Shown piece after piece: positions 54,186 through 63,840 of a stretch of DNA of 64,000 nucleotides; position 1 is the stretch's first letter, and every line of letters begins with the position of its first letter. This DNA is from Locusta migratoria. Lineage: Eukaryota > Arthropoda > Insecta > Orthoptera > Acrididae. The stretch is from contig CM048745.1 of the NCBI GenBank assembly GCA_026315105.1, forward strand, positions 741,874,506-741,938,505, in the 5' to 3' direction. The position numbers were made by a program, and so were the translations under genes. Below the pieces are notes generated by a model. The model saw only the letters and a program-made list of their open reading frames with translations, was not told the origin of the DNA and did no database searches.

Positions 54186-55284
54186 ATTATGAACCTATTG
54201 TTTAAAAACACGTTATTTGAAAATATACGGGCTGGTTAGTAAAAAAATGCGACAATGTATGTCCTGTATTTATTTTGTCGGGACATGGGACACTTAGGCT
54301 AAATAAGGGACAATCCCTTAAAATACAAGCTGTCTGGTCACCCTAGTATATAATGTTGGCAAAAATTATTGTCAGTATTGATATGTTATTATTTATTATG
54401 GTACTCCCTCCTTCAGGGTGTAGGACATATGGTCAATTAAATATGCCTTTATTGCAATTTTGAAACCTGCATTCTTTTTAGTGATTGAGAACGTCTTTTG
54501 GCAATTTTCTAAATATTTTTTTTAATAATAATATGTAGATAGGGAACAAGTCAGTGTAAAGATGAATGTTGAGCCACCAACAGACACAACAGACACTAAA
54601 GTCACACAAACACATACACAATTCTAAATCTTCGGCCACAGCCTTCCTCAGAAAGAGAACACTCATCCACACCCATCCACACACTTCAGCCATCTCTGGC
54701 CGCCCAACACTGACTGCACGGATTAGGAGTGGCATAGGGATGGACTAGGATGTTGTTGAAATTTGGTGGGCGGTGGAACACCACTTTAGGGGGGGATGGG
54801 AGGATCTTAGGTAGGATGTCCCTCATTTCATGGCATTTTGACAGATAATAAAAGCCCTGATGTAGGATATGGTTCAGTCATCCACCCCTTTCTTATACTG
54901 CATCTTATTTTCCGCCTGACATCGCCTCTGCTTGTTGTATCCCCACTCTTTTCTTCCCTCTCCACTCCCCTCTCCCCTCCTTCCCCTCCCATCCCTTCCG
55001 CTTGCCATGTAGTCAGACTGAGTAGGGTGGCCAGAGATGATTGACGTGTGTGGATGAGTGCGCCTGAGTGATTTTGTGGTTGAGTGTTCTCTTTCTGAGG
55101 AAGGCCGAAAATTTAGGTCAAAACTGAATGTACTTTTAACCATTGATTAGACTTACAATAAATGACTTATCTGCTGGAATGGTGAACAGAGTCTGAAGGT
55201 TCCTCTACGCCAAGTCCAGTCCTTCCTGAATATCCTTAAGTTTCACACTCCTATAGTCCTTGCTTCGCACTGGGTCTTGACACA
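54186..55284. other. Spacer with two Penelope-like ends in opposite orientation
   Basis: 54540-54770 carries a minus-strand PLE-type end (CTGAGGA, AGGCTGTGGCC, GAAG at 54651-54631), and 54960-55150 a plus-strand one (CTGAGGA at 55095-55101, AGGCC, GAAA). Text around both (cacacacttcagccatctct / gtggccagagatgattgacg) looks inverted, so they may be the two arms of one rearranged element. No coding part. Confidence 0.45.
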
Positions 55285-55500
55285 CAGTAGCAAAGACACC
55301 ATAGATACAAAGTATTGATTTGTCATTGATAATTCTAAAGGTAGTGCTGTACCACACTCAATTGTCTTAAGAAGTGCCTTTCTCGCCATTGTCACTGTAT
55401 ATTTTCATCCTCTCTACCTCTGCCATCATGAGTTCTTTTGCTACCCAAATAACAATGAGCATTTACCACTTTTATTATCTTGTTTCATAAACTATTTTCT
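55285..55500 (-). mobile_element. Old RTE-like LINE fragment
   Basis: Parallel to 57540-57760: 'gccatagatacaaagtattg'-like start, 'aaaggtagtgctgtaccaca', 'tcgccattgtcactgtatat', 'ttttgctacccaaataacaa'. On the minus strand this corresponds to the LINE thumb (FCYLGSK...RKAFLKK). Highly diverged. Confidence 0.5.
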
Positions 55501-55634
55501 CAGATCACAACAACAACAGCTGGTATCAAATAAATTTAACTTAATAAGAGGGCTTCTTTTCAGGGATGAAGCACCATGTTATCTTGGATGGAGGTTTACT
55601 GACAACACCTGGGGAAATGTGTTGTAACCCTTGT

Positions 55635-55812
55635 TGCTCATGAAACTTCCTGGCAGATTAAAATTGTGTGCTCGAATCAGGACCCAAACCTGGGACCTTT
55701 GGCTTTCATGGGCAAGTACTCTACCGACTGCGCTATCCCGACATGACTCATGATCCCGGCCCACAACTTTACTTCTGCCAGTACCCTGCCTCCTACTTTC
55801 CAAACTTCAAAA
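55635..55812 (-). mobile_element. tRNA-derived SINE (family 3), single minus copy
   Basis: Starts 'gaaacttcctggcagattaa', then reversed B box (gacccaaacctgggaccttt), reversed A box (ctctaccgactgcgctatcc), then 'ttacttctgccagtaccctg'. Flanking 'cttcaaaattgttgctcat' repeats 'ttgttgctcatgaaac', a possible target duplication (TTGTTGCTCATG at about 55630 and 55812). Confidence 0.75.
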
Positions 55813-56394
55813 TTGTTGCTCATGTTTTATATCATTAACCTTGCAGATATTAATTCCTTCCTTCATTTATTCACAACATTTATTATACTTAACAGTGCAG
55901 ACATACTCTGCAGTAGAATAACACAATGCCATTGCAGAAGTTTGAATAGTTTCAGCTTGGCTACCCCACTGTGAACCGGCCAGTTTTTGAAGGGGATTAT
56001 TTCTTGTGGAAACTTTCAACTTGGTGTTCATGCAATGCTTCTTATATGTAAGAGATCTGCCGAGTGTCATTCCTAAGTATTATCACAGTGTTCCAGTTCG
56101 ACCCCTGACCATACCACCTTTAACCTATCAGTGGCTTCCCTGCTTCTCAGATGAAAAGCACATACTGTGTCTTCGAAGAATTTGGTTTAAGCTGGTTTGT
56201 AGTGTAGTATCTTGACAGATCTTAAAGGACATTCATTAGGGTGTTCTCCACTGATTCAAAGTTTGTGATCTGAGTACTCACAAATAATAACAACATAGTA
56301 GCCTAATATCAGGGAGTTAAATTAAAATGTCAACTCATAAAAATACCTACATCAGCAAATTTGTAGGAATATGAAATTAAATATCCACACAGGC
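55813..56394. other. Interval with no recognised gene
   Basis: Only short frames in both directions; no domains. Confidence 0.45.
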
Positions 56395-56545
56395 TCAGTC
56401 GTAGGTAAAGCAGGTGGCAGACTTTAATTCATTGGTAGGGTACAGAAAAAGTGCAGTCTTTAAAGGAGATTGCTTACAAAATATTCATGTGACTGATCCT
56501 AGAATATAGTTCAAGTAGCTGCAATCTATATTAAATGGGACTAAC
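56395..56545 (+). mobile_element. CR1/L2-like LINE fragment, third copy
   Basis: 'caggtggcagactttaattc', 'attggtagggtacagaaaaa', 'ggagattgcttacaaaatat', 'cctagaatatagttcaagta' align by eye with 26570-26710 and 50380-50620. About 150 bp survive. Confidence 0.55.
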
Positions 56546-56618
56546 TGTGGATCACTTGTGGCACATCCTGTGTGTTCACTGGTTCAGTAAACCTCCAGAA
56601 AAAGGTCGTCGTGGGGGG

Positions 56619-56656
<38 letters not shown>

Positions 56657-57539
56657 GGAAAAAAAAGAAAAAAACATAAGTGTTTTAAAACTATCATTAT
56701 TCGTCTCGTTCATGTTTCAGATCATTTTATATGCACATTCAAAGTATTTTTATCACATGATAAATGTTTTATGTCATGGAGACAGCATGTATATGAGATG
56801 TAGTGTGGCTGCCTAATATAGGCAGCAGTGGCTGCAGCGTTGCAATGTGCATTGCTTAGCTGAGGTTCAACTTCATTGGCGTTGGAGCTGGTAGAGACGC
56901 CAGCTCCTGGCTACTCAAGCTCTAGCAGTTACGCACGAATAGTCCCGAAGCAAAGGCTATGGAGCTACTATGCATTTCCCTTTGCGCATCAGGAAATCCT
57001 CCATTAAGGCAATATTCATGCTTCATATTTGTTTTTGGCGCATGGAAGATTCATCAAAAACACATCATATTTGATAAAATATCTTATAACTATAAATTAA
57101 AGACACATCAACTGTAAAAGCCTTCAAAAGATCCGATCATGAATAATATTAGTCACTACTCTCCACCTAGTAAGAATAGATGTGTGGTTAGGCATCGCTC
57201 TGCACTGTCAAAGGTAGTGGGTTTGAAATTGACTGGAAGCAATTTTTGAAACAAATTACTCAGCTTTAAGCTTGGAAGAGAAGTGTGAAATTAAAAAGCT
57301 TGGTAGGCCAATGCCTCAGCTCAAGTTGAAGCAAGCGCAAACAAGCCGAGGTAAGATATTCTTCAGTCTTGTAATGAAAATATATCTAAATTGGAACGAA
57401 AGGGGGGGGGGGGGGGTGGGTGGGGGGAGGAACCAGGGCCCGGCACTGGAAGAAGTGAACCCCAGTTATCTGACACACCAGCTACTACTGCTGTAGATAC
57501 TAGACATATGTAAAGAAATACAGCATGAATTGTAATAAG
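56546..57539. other. Interval with microsatellites and a hairpin
   Basis: (GA)n at 56623-56651; an 8-bp perfect hairpin GGAGCTGG/CCAGCTCC at about 56885-56909; poly-G at 57402-57416. At 57185-57240 'tgtggttaggcatcgctctg' and 'agtgggtttgaaattgactg' may be a worn tRNA-SINE head. No gene. Confidence 0.4.
56623..56651. repeat. (GA)n microsatellite
   Basis: Uninterrupted AG dinucleotide run of about 28 bp. Confidence 0.95.
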
Positions 57540-57763
57540 TTTGTTTGACTCAAGGAAGAGGCATAGGCGCCATAGATACAATGTATTGATTTACAATCAA
57601 TAATAGTAAAGGTAGTGCTGTACAACAATCACTTTTCTTATGAAAGGCTTTTCTTGCCATTATCAGTCTACATTTTACATCCTCTTTACCACTGCAATCT
57701 TGAGCTCTTTTGCTACCCAAACAACAAAATGCAGCTTCCACTTTTATTTTCTTGCTTCATAAT
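57540..57763 (-). mobile_element. Old RTE-like LINE, left part (split by Gypsy-C)
   Basis: Minus frame 57741-57550: 'MEAAFCCLGSKRAQDCSGKE' and 'DVKCRLIMARKAFHKKS', aligning with copy 3 'VDEFCYLGSKITCDGRSTED' and 'IKCRMAMGRKAFLKKR'. Sequence stops at the LTR of the Gypsy element at 57764 and a matching LINE continuation reappears at 62281. Confidence 0.7.
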
Positions 57764-58083
57764 TGTTATGACTAATAACACACCTATGTATGTTATGCCA
57801 ACTAAAAGTGTTGCTAGGATCCTGAACCGTCCTATTGAAGTCCAACACAAGATATGTCCGTACACACCCACTCTCGTCCTATCTAGTAGTATTGTCCTGA
57901 GACACACGTTCATGAGCACAGTAAGCATATAACTGAGGCGAAGTTCACGGTTGGCCAAGTGCCTCTCTCAAAACACTGCGTGGCCGGCAGGGTGCAGCGT
58001 GGTAGTGCAGCCAGCGCCACACAGCGGCCGGTCCTGGTAACAGGTGGCGAGCCATTCAAGAACATGCACCGCGCGTTACCACA
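57764..58083 (-). repeat. Gypsy-C 3' LTR
   Basis: On the minus strand starts TGTGGTAACGCG right after a purine tract (GGAGGGAGGAA, 58094-58084) and ends ...GTCATAACA at 57764, where LINE sequence resumes. 320 bp. The second LTR is missing, so the left boundary is inferred from the LINE junction. Confidence 0.6.
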
Positions 58084-58186
58084 TTCCTCCCTCCTCACGG
58101 TGTAAAGTCCAGGGGCGCCAAACGCACCCAAGCTATGTGCCTGGGCGATGCCTTGTCCATCTCCGGCTGCTATCGTCGAGCTGGTA

Positions 58187-58723
58187 CTACCCCATAGGGT
58201 CGATAATGTCCTGATCGTCTTTGCCAGGAGTGACTGGTACCGATCGTCTTTGCCAGGAGTGACTGGTACCTCTGTGTATGTTGCTTGCAATTACCGGGGA
58301 TGAGGGAGCACCATCCACCCCCAGAACTGGAGATAAGAAAGGAGCATTTTCATTACTCAAAGTTTGATTCAAGGCCATTTCCGGTGTCTGGATGTCCATA
58401 GCTTCAGAAGCGGTGGCACTCTCCCCACCGTCCAGCGCCGGAGGCTCAGTGAGGGAAGCTGAAGGTGGCGGCGACCCGGCTCCCAGGGATGTAACTACTG
58501 GGACTGGTGCCAGTGCCGGGAAAGGCACCTGTACCACTGACGGAGCTCGGGCGGACACAGTGTGCAGTGCAGAAGTCGGCTCCTCTGAAGATGTCAGCAC
58601 GGAGCATGCCGGTGAAACAGGCCCTGGAGGAGGCGGGGGTGGAGGTAGCACCTGTGAATCTGCCAGGAGTCGTGGGCGCAACTGATCCCAGTGTCGACGA
58701 AGAGTACCCACAGCAGTGTCCAC
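58187..58723 (-). pseudogene. Gypsy-C pol C-terminal proline-rich tail
   Basis: Begins 'LRRHWDQLRPRL', the end of the integrase C-terminal (usual RRHVDQLR), then a Pro/Ser/Ala-rich run ('PPPPPPPGPVSPACSV') and an acidic-neutral tail. A 29-bp tandem duplication lies at 58213-58270 near its end (GTPVTPGKDD-like peptide twice in different frames). 178 codons open. Such tails are common in this kind of arthropod Gypsy element. Confidence 0.6.
58213..58270. repeat. 29-bp tandem duplication
   Basis: gatcgtctttgccaggagtg.. at 58213-58241 is repeated exactly at 58242-58270. Not a multiple of three. Confidence 0.92.
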
Positions 58724-59490
58724 AGTGCAGAGACGGCGGCCGAGACATTACTTCACCTTACCTGGCAGCCAACGAGGATGCTGGCCAAACCACGCGCCTA
58801 CACGTCCGACCCCGGAACATAATGACCTGATGGCTGTGTGGGCACACTCGGTGGCTGAGGCAACAACGAATGAAAGAGAGTGCGAGGTTGTTGGCCATGA
58901 AGCAATTCAGCCGGGCTACGTTTCCCAATCGAGGTGAACCGATACGACATCAAGAAACAGATAATGGTATCATCCACAGAGCAAGAGGTCACATATTTGT
59001 GCATTTGAGTTTTTAAAGTACCCACAAACCTTTCCACTTCGCCATTAGACTGGATATGAAAGGGAGGGGCCATAATATGGCAAATGCCCAGACGAGTACA
59101 AAAATCTCGAAAAACAGAAGAAATGAAAGGGATGCCATTATCTGAAACAAGTGTGTGTTGAAACCTCTCCAAAGCAAAAACTTTAGACAGTGATTGGATA
59201 GTTACAGCGTGGACATGGTATGGCAACGAAACATGTATGGAAAGTTTCAATAAGCTTCCACAAGAAACAACCAATAAGAGTTCAGGAAGGGGCCTGCGTA
59301 ATCAATATGCACCCGTTCCCATGGCTGTCAGGGCTGCGGCCAAGAAGAGAGAGATGCCCAAGGCACCGCCTGCTGCGAATCGCACAATGAGCACCACCAG
59401 CCCGTAATGCCGGGCTAAAACACATGCTGGTGAGCCACTGTTTTCGTGTGGGAAACTACCCAGTGTCCTTCATGAAGCATCTGAAGCACT
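58720..59490 (-). pseudogene. Gypsy-C integrase
   Basis: N-terminal zinc domain in broken frame near 59490-59330 ('LHEGHWVVSHTKTVAHQHVF', His pair, with a stop). First catalytic Asp in 'VHIDYAGPFLNSYWLF', second in 'HTLVSDNGIPFISSVF', Glu in 'HIQSNGEVERFVGTLKTQMH' (the last two in open frame 59274-58798). Then 'GKRSPAELLHGQQPRT'. All three DDE residues survive; stops in the N-terminal half and a frame break before the tail disable it. Confidence 0.85.
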
Positions 59491-59512
59491 TTGGAACGGA
59501 GATCCGCCGGAA

Positions 59513-60202
59513 TCAGCACCCGCAGAGCATGTCTGTCTGTACCCAAAAGGAGAACACCGTCCTATTCAGACAGACGAAAACGGAAGGAATAATAGTTATA
59601 GAGGGGATCTGAAGCTCTACACGGAGGGGCGTCCGGTCAGCCCACACGAATGTAGTGAAGAGCGTGCCACAGAACGGGATCAGATGACATGCCTTGGCCA
59701 ACACTGGAGCTGTAATAGGAAAACCATCAACAGTAGCCTGAGCTTCCACATCCAAATAAAAGCATAAAAGCTCTTCTCGATCAAAGTCAGGATCAGGACC
59801 CGCCGGAAGGCGCGGGAATGTGTCCGCATTAGCATGCTGTGCTGTGAGACTGAAATGGATTTCGTAATTATAACGGGAAAGAACGAGAGCCCAACATTGC
59901 AACCTACGAGCTGCCTTGTCGAGAAGCACTGCTGTAGGGTGAAATAGAGAGACCAAGGGCTTATGATCAGTAATAAGATGAAATTTGACCCCAAACAAGT
60001 AAATGTGTAATTTCTTCAAAGCATACACAATGGCTAATGCCTCTTTTTCAATTTGACAGTATTGTTGCTGGGTTGCCATCAACGTCTTAGATGTGTACGC
60101 GATGGGGTGTTCCGACCCATCGGGATACTTATGGGCCAAAACCACTCCAATGTCATATTGGAGACACATCCGTAGCCAGAACCAAACGTTGCCCAGGAAC
60201 AT
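59513..60202 (-). pseudogene. Gypsy-C RNase H and connection
   Basis: 229 codons. 'YDIGVVLAHKYPDGSEHPIA', 'YTSKTLMATQQQYCQIEKEA' with catalytic Glu, 'KFHLITDHKPLVSLFHPTAV' with Asp, 'RYNYEIHFSLTAQHANADTF'. The first Asp of RNase H lies just upstream in the neighbouring frame ('LVLATDVSP', 60153-60170). The last D (ADALSR) reads ADTFPR, so Asp is kept. After it, spacer to integrase. Confidence 0.85.
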
Positions 60203-60840
60203 CCGCCGTCAAACAAGGGGCAGAAACCAGTAAGCGCTTTAATGTGCAAAACACCTGTTCACAATCAGACAACGAGGCAAAGGGAACACCCTTGTGAAGC
60301 AGACGTAAGGGATGCACTACCAAGGCAGCCCCCCGTAAAAAACGGTGGTAATAGGCAATGTTGCCCAAGAAGACCTGTACATCTTTAACAGATGCGGGAC
60401 ACGGCAGGGACTGTTCATGGGGTGAGGCCCCAGTCACAACGATATTGTCTAAGTAGTTAACACAGCCCGGAACCGGACAGAGGAGCTGCTCTAAGTAGCG
60501 CTGAAAAATAGCCAGGGCACTAGCAAACCCGAAAGGAAGTCGCTGATTTTGGTATAACGCAAAGGGAGTATTGACGACCAATAGACGTTTGGTGTTGTTA
60601 TCCAAAGGAAGCTGGAGATAGGCTTCCGCTAAATCTATATTAGAAAAAGAGTGGGAACCAGAAAGTAAAGCAAGGAGTTCGTGCGTACGAGGCATGGGGT
60701 ACAGACTGTGCATTGATGGTGACTTTAAAATCCCCACAGATACGTAAAGACCCCCCAGGCTTCTTTACAATAACCAGTGGTGTAGCCCATTCACTGGAAG
60801 AAATAGGAGTTAAGACCTGCAAGTTCTGTAGGCGATCCAA
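60153..60840 (-). pseudogene. Gypsy-C reverse transcriptase
   Basis: Two frames. 60840-60640 gives 'EWATPLVIVKKPGGSLRICG' (fingers). 60737-60153 gives 'SFSNIDLAEAYLQLPLDNNT' (first Asp), 'QRLPFGFASALAIFQRYLEQ', and 'CVNYLDNIVVTGASPHEQ' at the YxDD site. The second Asp of the pair is Asn (YLDN). Immediately after HEQ the thumb is cut short and joins 'PASVKDVQVFLGNIAYYHRF', a deletion of perhaps 80-100 bp. It is inactive. Confidence 0.88.
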
Positions 60841-60852
60841 TTCAGCCTTATG

Positions 60853-61380
60853 TTAGTCGCGCAGGGCCACCAGCACCTGGCATGTGCAAAAAAACTTGGG
60901 TCGCGCTGTCAGTTTCATAGTAATGTGGGCGGTAAAGCCCATGGCACAACCCAGGCTACCCGAAAACAAGGAAGAAAATTCCCGACAAAGAGCATCCAAC
61001 TCCAAGAAAGAAACCGAATCCGACAGGAAATTGACAGAATCATCGATAGAAAAACCAAAAACATTAAAAGCATCCAGGCCGAAAATATTTGCAGCCGCTG
61101 TGTCATCAACAACAAGAAAAGTGACCAGCCTGACGACAGATTTATATGCCATGGAAGCCATAAATTGACACAAGATAGGTATGGGCTGGTGTCTGTAGCA
61201 ATGCAAAGAACGGTTGACAGCAGCCAGAGGGGGCAAGCCAAGCAGTACATATGTTAAATAATTGAGAAGAGAAACGGAAGCTCCCAGATCAACAAGTAAG
61301 GTACCCACCCTGTCAAAAATCTGAACTTCAACAAAAAGTTTGGGAGACAAAGAATGAACATTCTGGACACTATTAACATC
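60853..61380 (-). pseudogene. Gypsy-C aspartic protease region
   Basis: In the minus frame 61740-60853: 'FDRVGTLLVDLGASVSLLNY' is the active site (usual VDTGAS; here DLGAS), 'LVTFLVVDDTAAANIFGLDA' the second conserved part (usual ILGLDW), then 'SSLFSGSLGCAMGFTAHITM', the linker to RT. The Thr-to-Leu change at the active site may inactivate it. Overlaps the gag frame's end in another phase. Confidence 0.75.
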
Positions 61381-61396
61381 CATCTCGTCATCTTGC

Positions 61397-62280
61397 TCAG
61401 TGGGCCCGGCAATGGCAAACAGAAGCCATGTGGCCTTTTTTCTTGCACGAGTAACATATAACCCAACACTGGGGGCAACCAGCCCTGTCATGTTGTACAA
61501 AACAAAGGGGGCAAGATGGAAAAGGTCTCTGTGTGTGAGAAGGAGTGTGCAGTGTGGCCTGCAACTGCTGCAAAGCCGTGGCCTGTTTATGGCCGCATGT
61601 GCAACGAGTGGGGTGCTCCTGTACAGAAGCGATATCTGTGCAATCCAAAGGTGCCGAGCCTGACTGCGAAACTGCAGCGACATCACCCCAAGTCTCAATT
61701 TGGTTCCCTGCAGCCTGTGAGACTTCAAAATACTGCGCAATATTTAAAACATCTGTCAAGGTAGGAATTTCCAGCTGTAAGGCGCGTTGGCGCACTTCCC
61801 TATCTGGAGCAAGCCGGAGAATTGCATCCCGAACCATATCGTCGGCATATGACTCCTTGTGGGTCGGAGTAATGAACATACATCGACGGCTAAGACCGTG
61901 CAGCTCTGTGGCCCATGCCCGATAGGACTGAGTGGGTTTCTTATGTGACTGGTAAAATTCAACCTGCGCTGCAATAACATGCGTACGCGGGTGGTAATGG
62001 GTTGACAACAAACAACACATCTCATCAAAAGACAAAGCAGCAGGTTCCTGCAGGGGGACTAATTGATGCAAAAGTTGATAGATGTGAGGGGAGACCCACG
62101 AAAGAAATAAAGCCTTACATAACGCCGGGTCAGACACCCTGAACGCAAGGAAATGTTGAATAGCTGATTTTCATAAGAGTCCCAATCTTCTAAAGAATAG
62201 TCAAAGCCAGAGAATGGAGACAGAAACACTGTAGTAGGAGAGACAGAACTGGAATCAAACGCCGGCTGTTCAAATCTCAA
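61397..62280 (-). pseudogene. Gypsy-C gag with zinc knuckles
   Basis: N-terminus in frame 62280-62059 ('SPFSGFDYSLEDWDSYENQL'), frameshift near 62140, then 246 codons (62137-61397): 'LSWVSPHIYQLLHQLVPLQE', 'YHPRTHVIAAQVEFYQSHKK', 'SYADDMVRDAILRLAPDREV', 'LTDVLNIAQYFEVSQAAGNQ'. C-terminal CCHC knuckle 'CYSCKKKGHMASVC' (C-x2-C-x4-H-x4-C) preceded by an irregular 'CPLCFVQHDRAGCPQC'. RNA binding is the family role. One frameshift only. Confidence 0.88.
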
Positions 62281-62391
62281 AGTTTTTACTTCTTCTATGT
62301 AAACTTTAATTTTCTCTCAAAATTTTTCTTTGGTTTCCTTCACTGCTTGTTCAGTGTTTAGACTGAATAATAGGAGGGGAAGGTTACAACC
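62281..62391 (-). mobile_element. Old RTE-like LINE, right part
   Basis: Plus-strand text 'gtttttacttcttctatgta', 'aaatttttctttggtttcct' and 'tcactgcttgttcagtgttt', then 'aggggaaggttacaacct', aligns with copy 3 at 52680-52795 (...ccttcaccgcctgctctatg...). It continues the LINE seen at 57540-57763 with about 220 bp missing between. Cut at 62392 by the family-B LTR. Confidence 0.65.
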
Positions 62392-62775
62392 TGTAATATA
62401 TTTAGCCAGGAGGGTCCCGTTTGTTTAAATAACTGAAGTATTCGATACCATAGTTGGTCGTAGTATTATAGCCTAATATTCTATGTTTATATTACGTAAA
62501 TGTGTCAAGTCACATTATCATATGAATTCCTATGGTCTTCTAACAAACTAAATTAATTAATTAGTGAAAGTCGTAACAACAATGTAAACATATATTAACA
62601 CTGCACCGATTGTTGTTTACTTACGATCTTTTCTATTGTTTTGTCTTGATAAGAAATATTATTATTACATTTGTCATTATATTGTGTATCTCCATGTAAA
62701 GCAAAATATGCGAATGTTTCATAAACAAATTGTTAAATATTTAAATGTTGTACTTCCGTGTTCTAGAAAAACTGT
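62392..62775 (+). repeat. Family-B LTR, copy 2 (5' LTR, conserved part)
   Basis: Starts TGTAATATATTTAGCC; aligns with 35224-35765 up to 'acttccgtgttctagaa'. Gag follows on the same strand, so this is a 5' LTR. The end is unclear; it may run to about 62830. Confidence 0.65.
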
Positions 62776-63153
62776 AACAGATATTAATATGCGCAAACTC
62801 AGTCAGTATAATGTTAGCACGGAGTCAGTCTGGAGTCTTATGGCAGTCTTAGTGGAGATAAAATTAAATATGTAATATATCACTTAAATGGTGAGGCATT
62901 AAAGCTGGGCTTATACAAACAGAAAACTGGAAAATTTTTTGAAGAATTTAATGAAAGTTTTTAAATAAGTTTTGGTCAGTAAATGACCAACACAGAATTA
63001 AAAGTAGATTTTTGTTTGGACCAGCATACAATGGAAGACCTGGAGGACTGTTTGGTTTTTGTAACAATGAATTACAGAAACTAATACACTTGAAATATCC
63101 CTTAGATGTTAGGACACAGATTCATGTATTAAAAAAATAAGCTACCAAATTAT
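62776..63153 (+). pseudogene. Family-B gag, copy 2, frameshifted capsid start
   Basis: Broken frames from about 62865: 'LNGEALKLGLYKQKTGKFFE', 'EFNESFLNKFW', 'FGPAYNGRPGGLFGFCNNEL', 'YPLDVRTQIHVLKK' then a stop at about 63137. It aligns with the LTR-1 capsid ('FERSFLNKFWSKIKQARVKS', 'MRDFCEAEIRKLVHLDSPLD'). Together with the next entry this is one Gag. Confidence 0.75.
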
Positions 63154-63840
63154 TTGCAAAGAGACTTAAAAAATGCACCTGATAATGGTATTGATGAATT
63201 TTTGAATTTGGTGTATAAAATTGACAATCTTGTTCAAAGCCAAAGGTCTAATTACAGGAATAGATGGAGTGGGGGGGTGTGGCAAAGAAACAGACAGAAT
63301 AGGTATGAGAATACTCCTTTTAATGAGAACAGAAAATACAAACATGGTAATATACAAATAAAACCTAAATGTGATGATGTATTTGTATCTGAATGTGATA
63401 ATGGTAACTTTGTACATGATACTGGAATTCATAAAATTTTACCAGTGTGTGACACTTGTATTGTTGAGGCAAAGGATAAGGTTCATGTTGAAATAAGTGA
63501 GGTATCTAGTGATGTTGACAGTAATGATGTTTCTGTGGAGCTATGTACTGAACAATGTATTGACAATGATAATGTTGAAGTTCATAATGATGAAAGCTGT
63601 ATGGTTTGTAATAATAGTTCTGAACATGAGAATATTACAAATGATACTGGATCTAAATATGAAAATGTTGATGTTTATGATGATGAGAATATTATGCTTG
63701 GTAATGAGAATACTTTATATGATGAAAAATTTGTGGAAAATGGTAATGAAACTGATAGTATGTTTTATGTTGAAGATGTATATGTTGAAAATAGGAATCT
63801 TAATGCTAATGATGAAGGGTTCAAAAATGTTTGTGATTAA
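63154..63840 (+). CDS. Family-B gag C-terminus with Asp/Asn/Glu-rich linker
   Basis: 228 open codons. Residues 1-75: capsid end ('GIDEFLNLVYKIDNLVQSQR', 'SNYRNRWSGG') and a basic/Asn stretch ('NRQNRYENTPFNENRKYKHG'). Residues 80-228: very acidic and Asn-rich low-complexity linker with spaced Cys ('CDNGNFVHDTGIHKILPVCD', 'VSVELCTEQCIDNDNVEVHN', 'YENVDVYDDENIMLGNENTL'). The same motifs appear in copy 1 (32335-32565), with LTR-1 having an equivalent acidic region. No zinc knuckle. Further coding (frame shift) continues to 64000 ('TVLTKVDHNLPDLTFVKKTL'). Listed Met is internal. Confidence 0.7.
   Translation: MQRDLKNAPDNGIDEFLNLVYKIDNLVQSQRSNYRNRWSGGVWQRNRQNRYENTPFNENRKYKHGNIQIKPKCDDVFVSECDNGNFVHDTGIHKILPVCDTCIVEAKDKVHVEISEVSSDVDSNDVSVELCTEQCIDNDNVEVHNDESCMVCNNSSEHENITNDTGSKYENVDVYDDENIMLGNENTLYDEKFVENGNETDSMFYVEDVYVENRNLNANDEGFKNVCD

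Larger units (their letters stand above)
57764..62280 (-). mobile_element. Ty3/Gypsy element, minus strand (Gypsy-C), 5' end lost
   Basis: Minus-strand order: gag with zinc knuckles (62280-61397), protease (about 61360-60860), RT (60840-60230), RNase H (60202-59513), integrase (about 59500-58720), Pro-rich pol tail (58723-58187), polypurine tract, 3' LTR (58083-57764). Complete pol order, but split by shifts and stops, with an RT deletion. 5' LTR absent. Inserted in an old LINE whose pieces flank it on both sides. Confidence 0.88.

Noticed and set aside
57402..57428. G-run as a possible polypurine tract with an LTR to its right
   Set aside because: No TG start follows and the downstream sequence is unrelated to any LTR seen here.
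58392..58937. Plus-strand frames of 97-107 codons with Gly-rich content
   Set aside because: Antisense of the Gypsy-C proline-rich tail and integrase.
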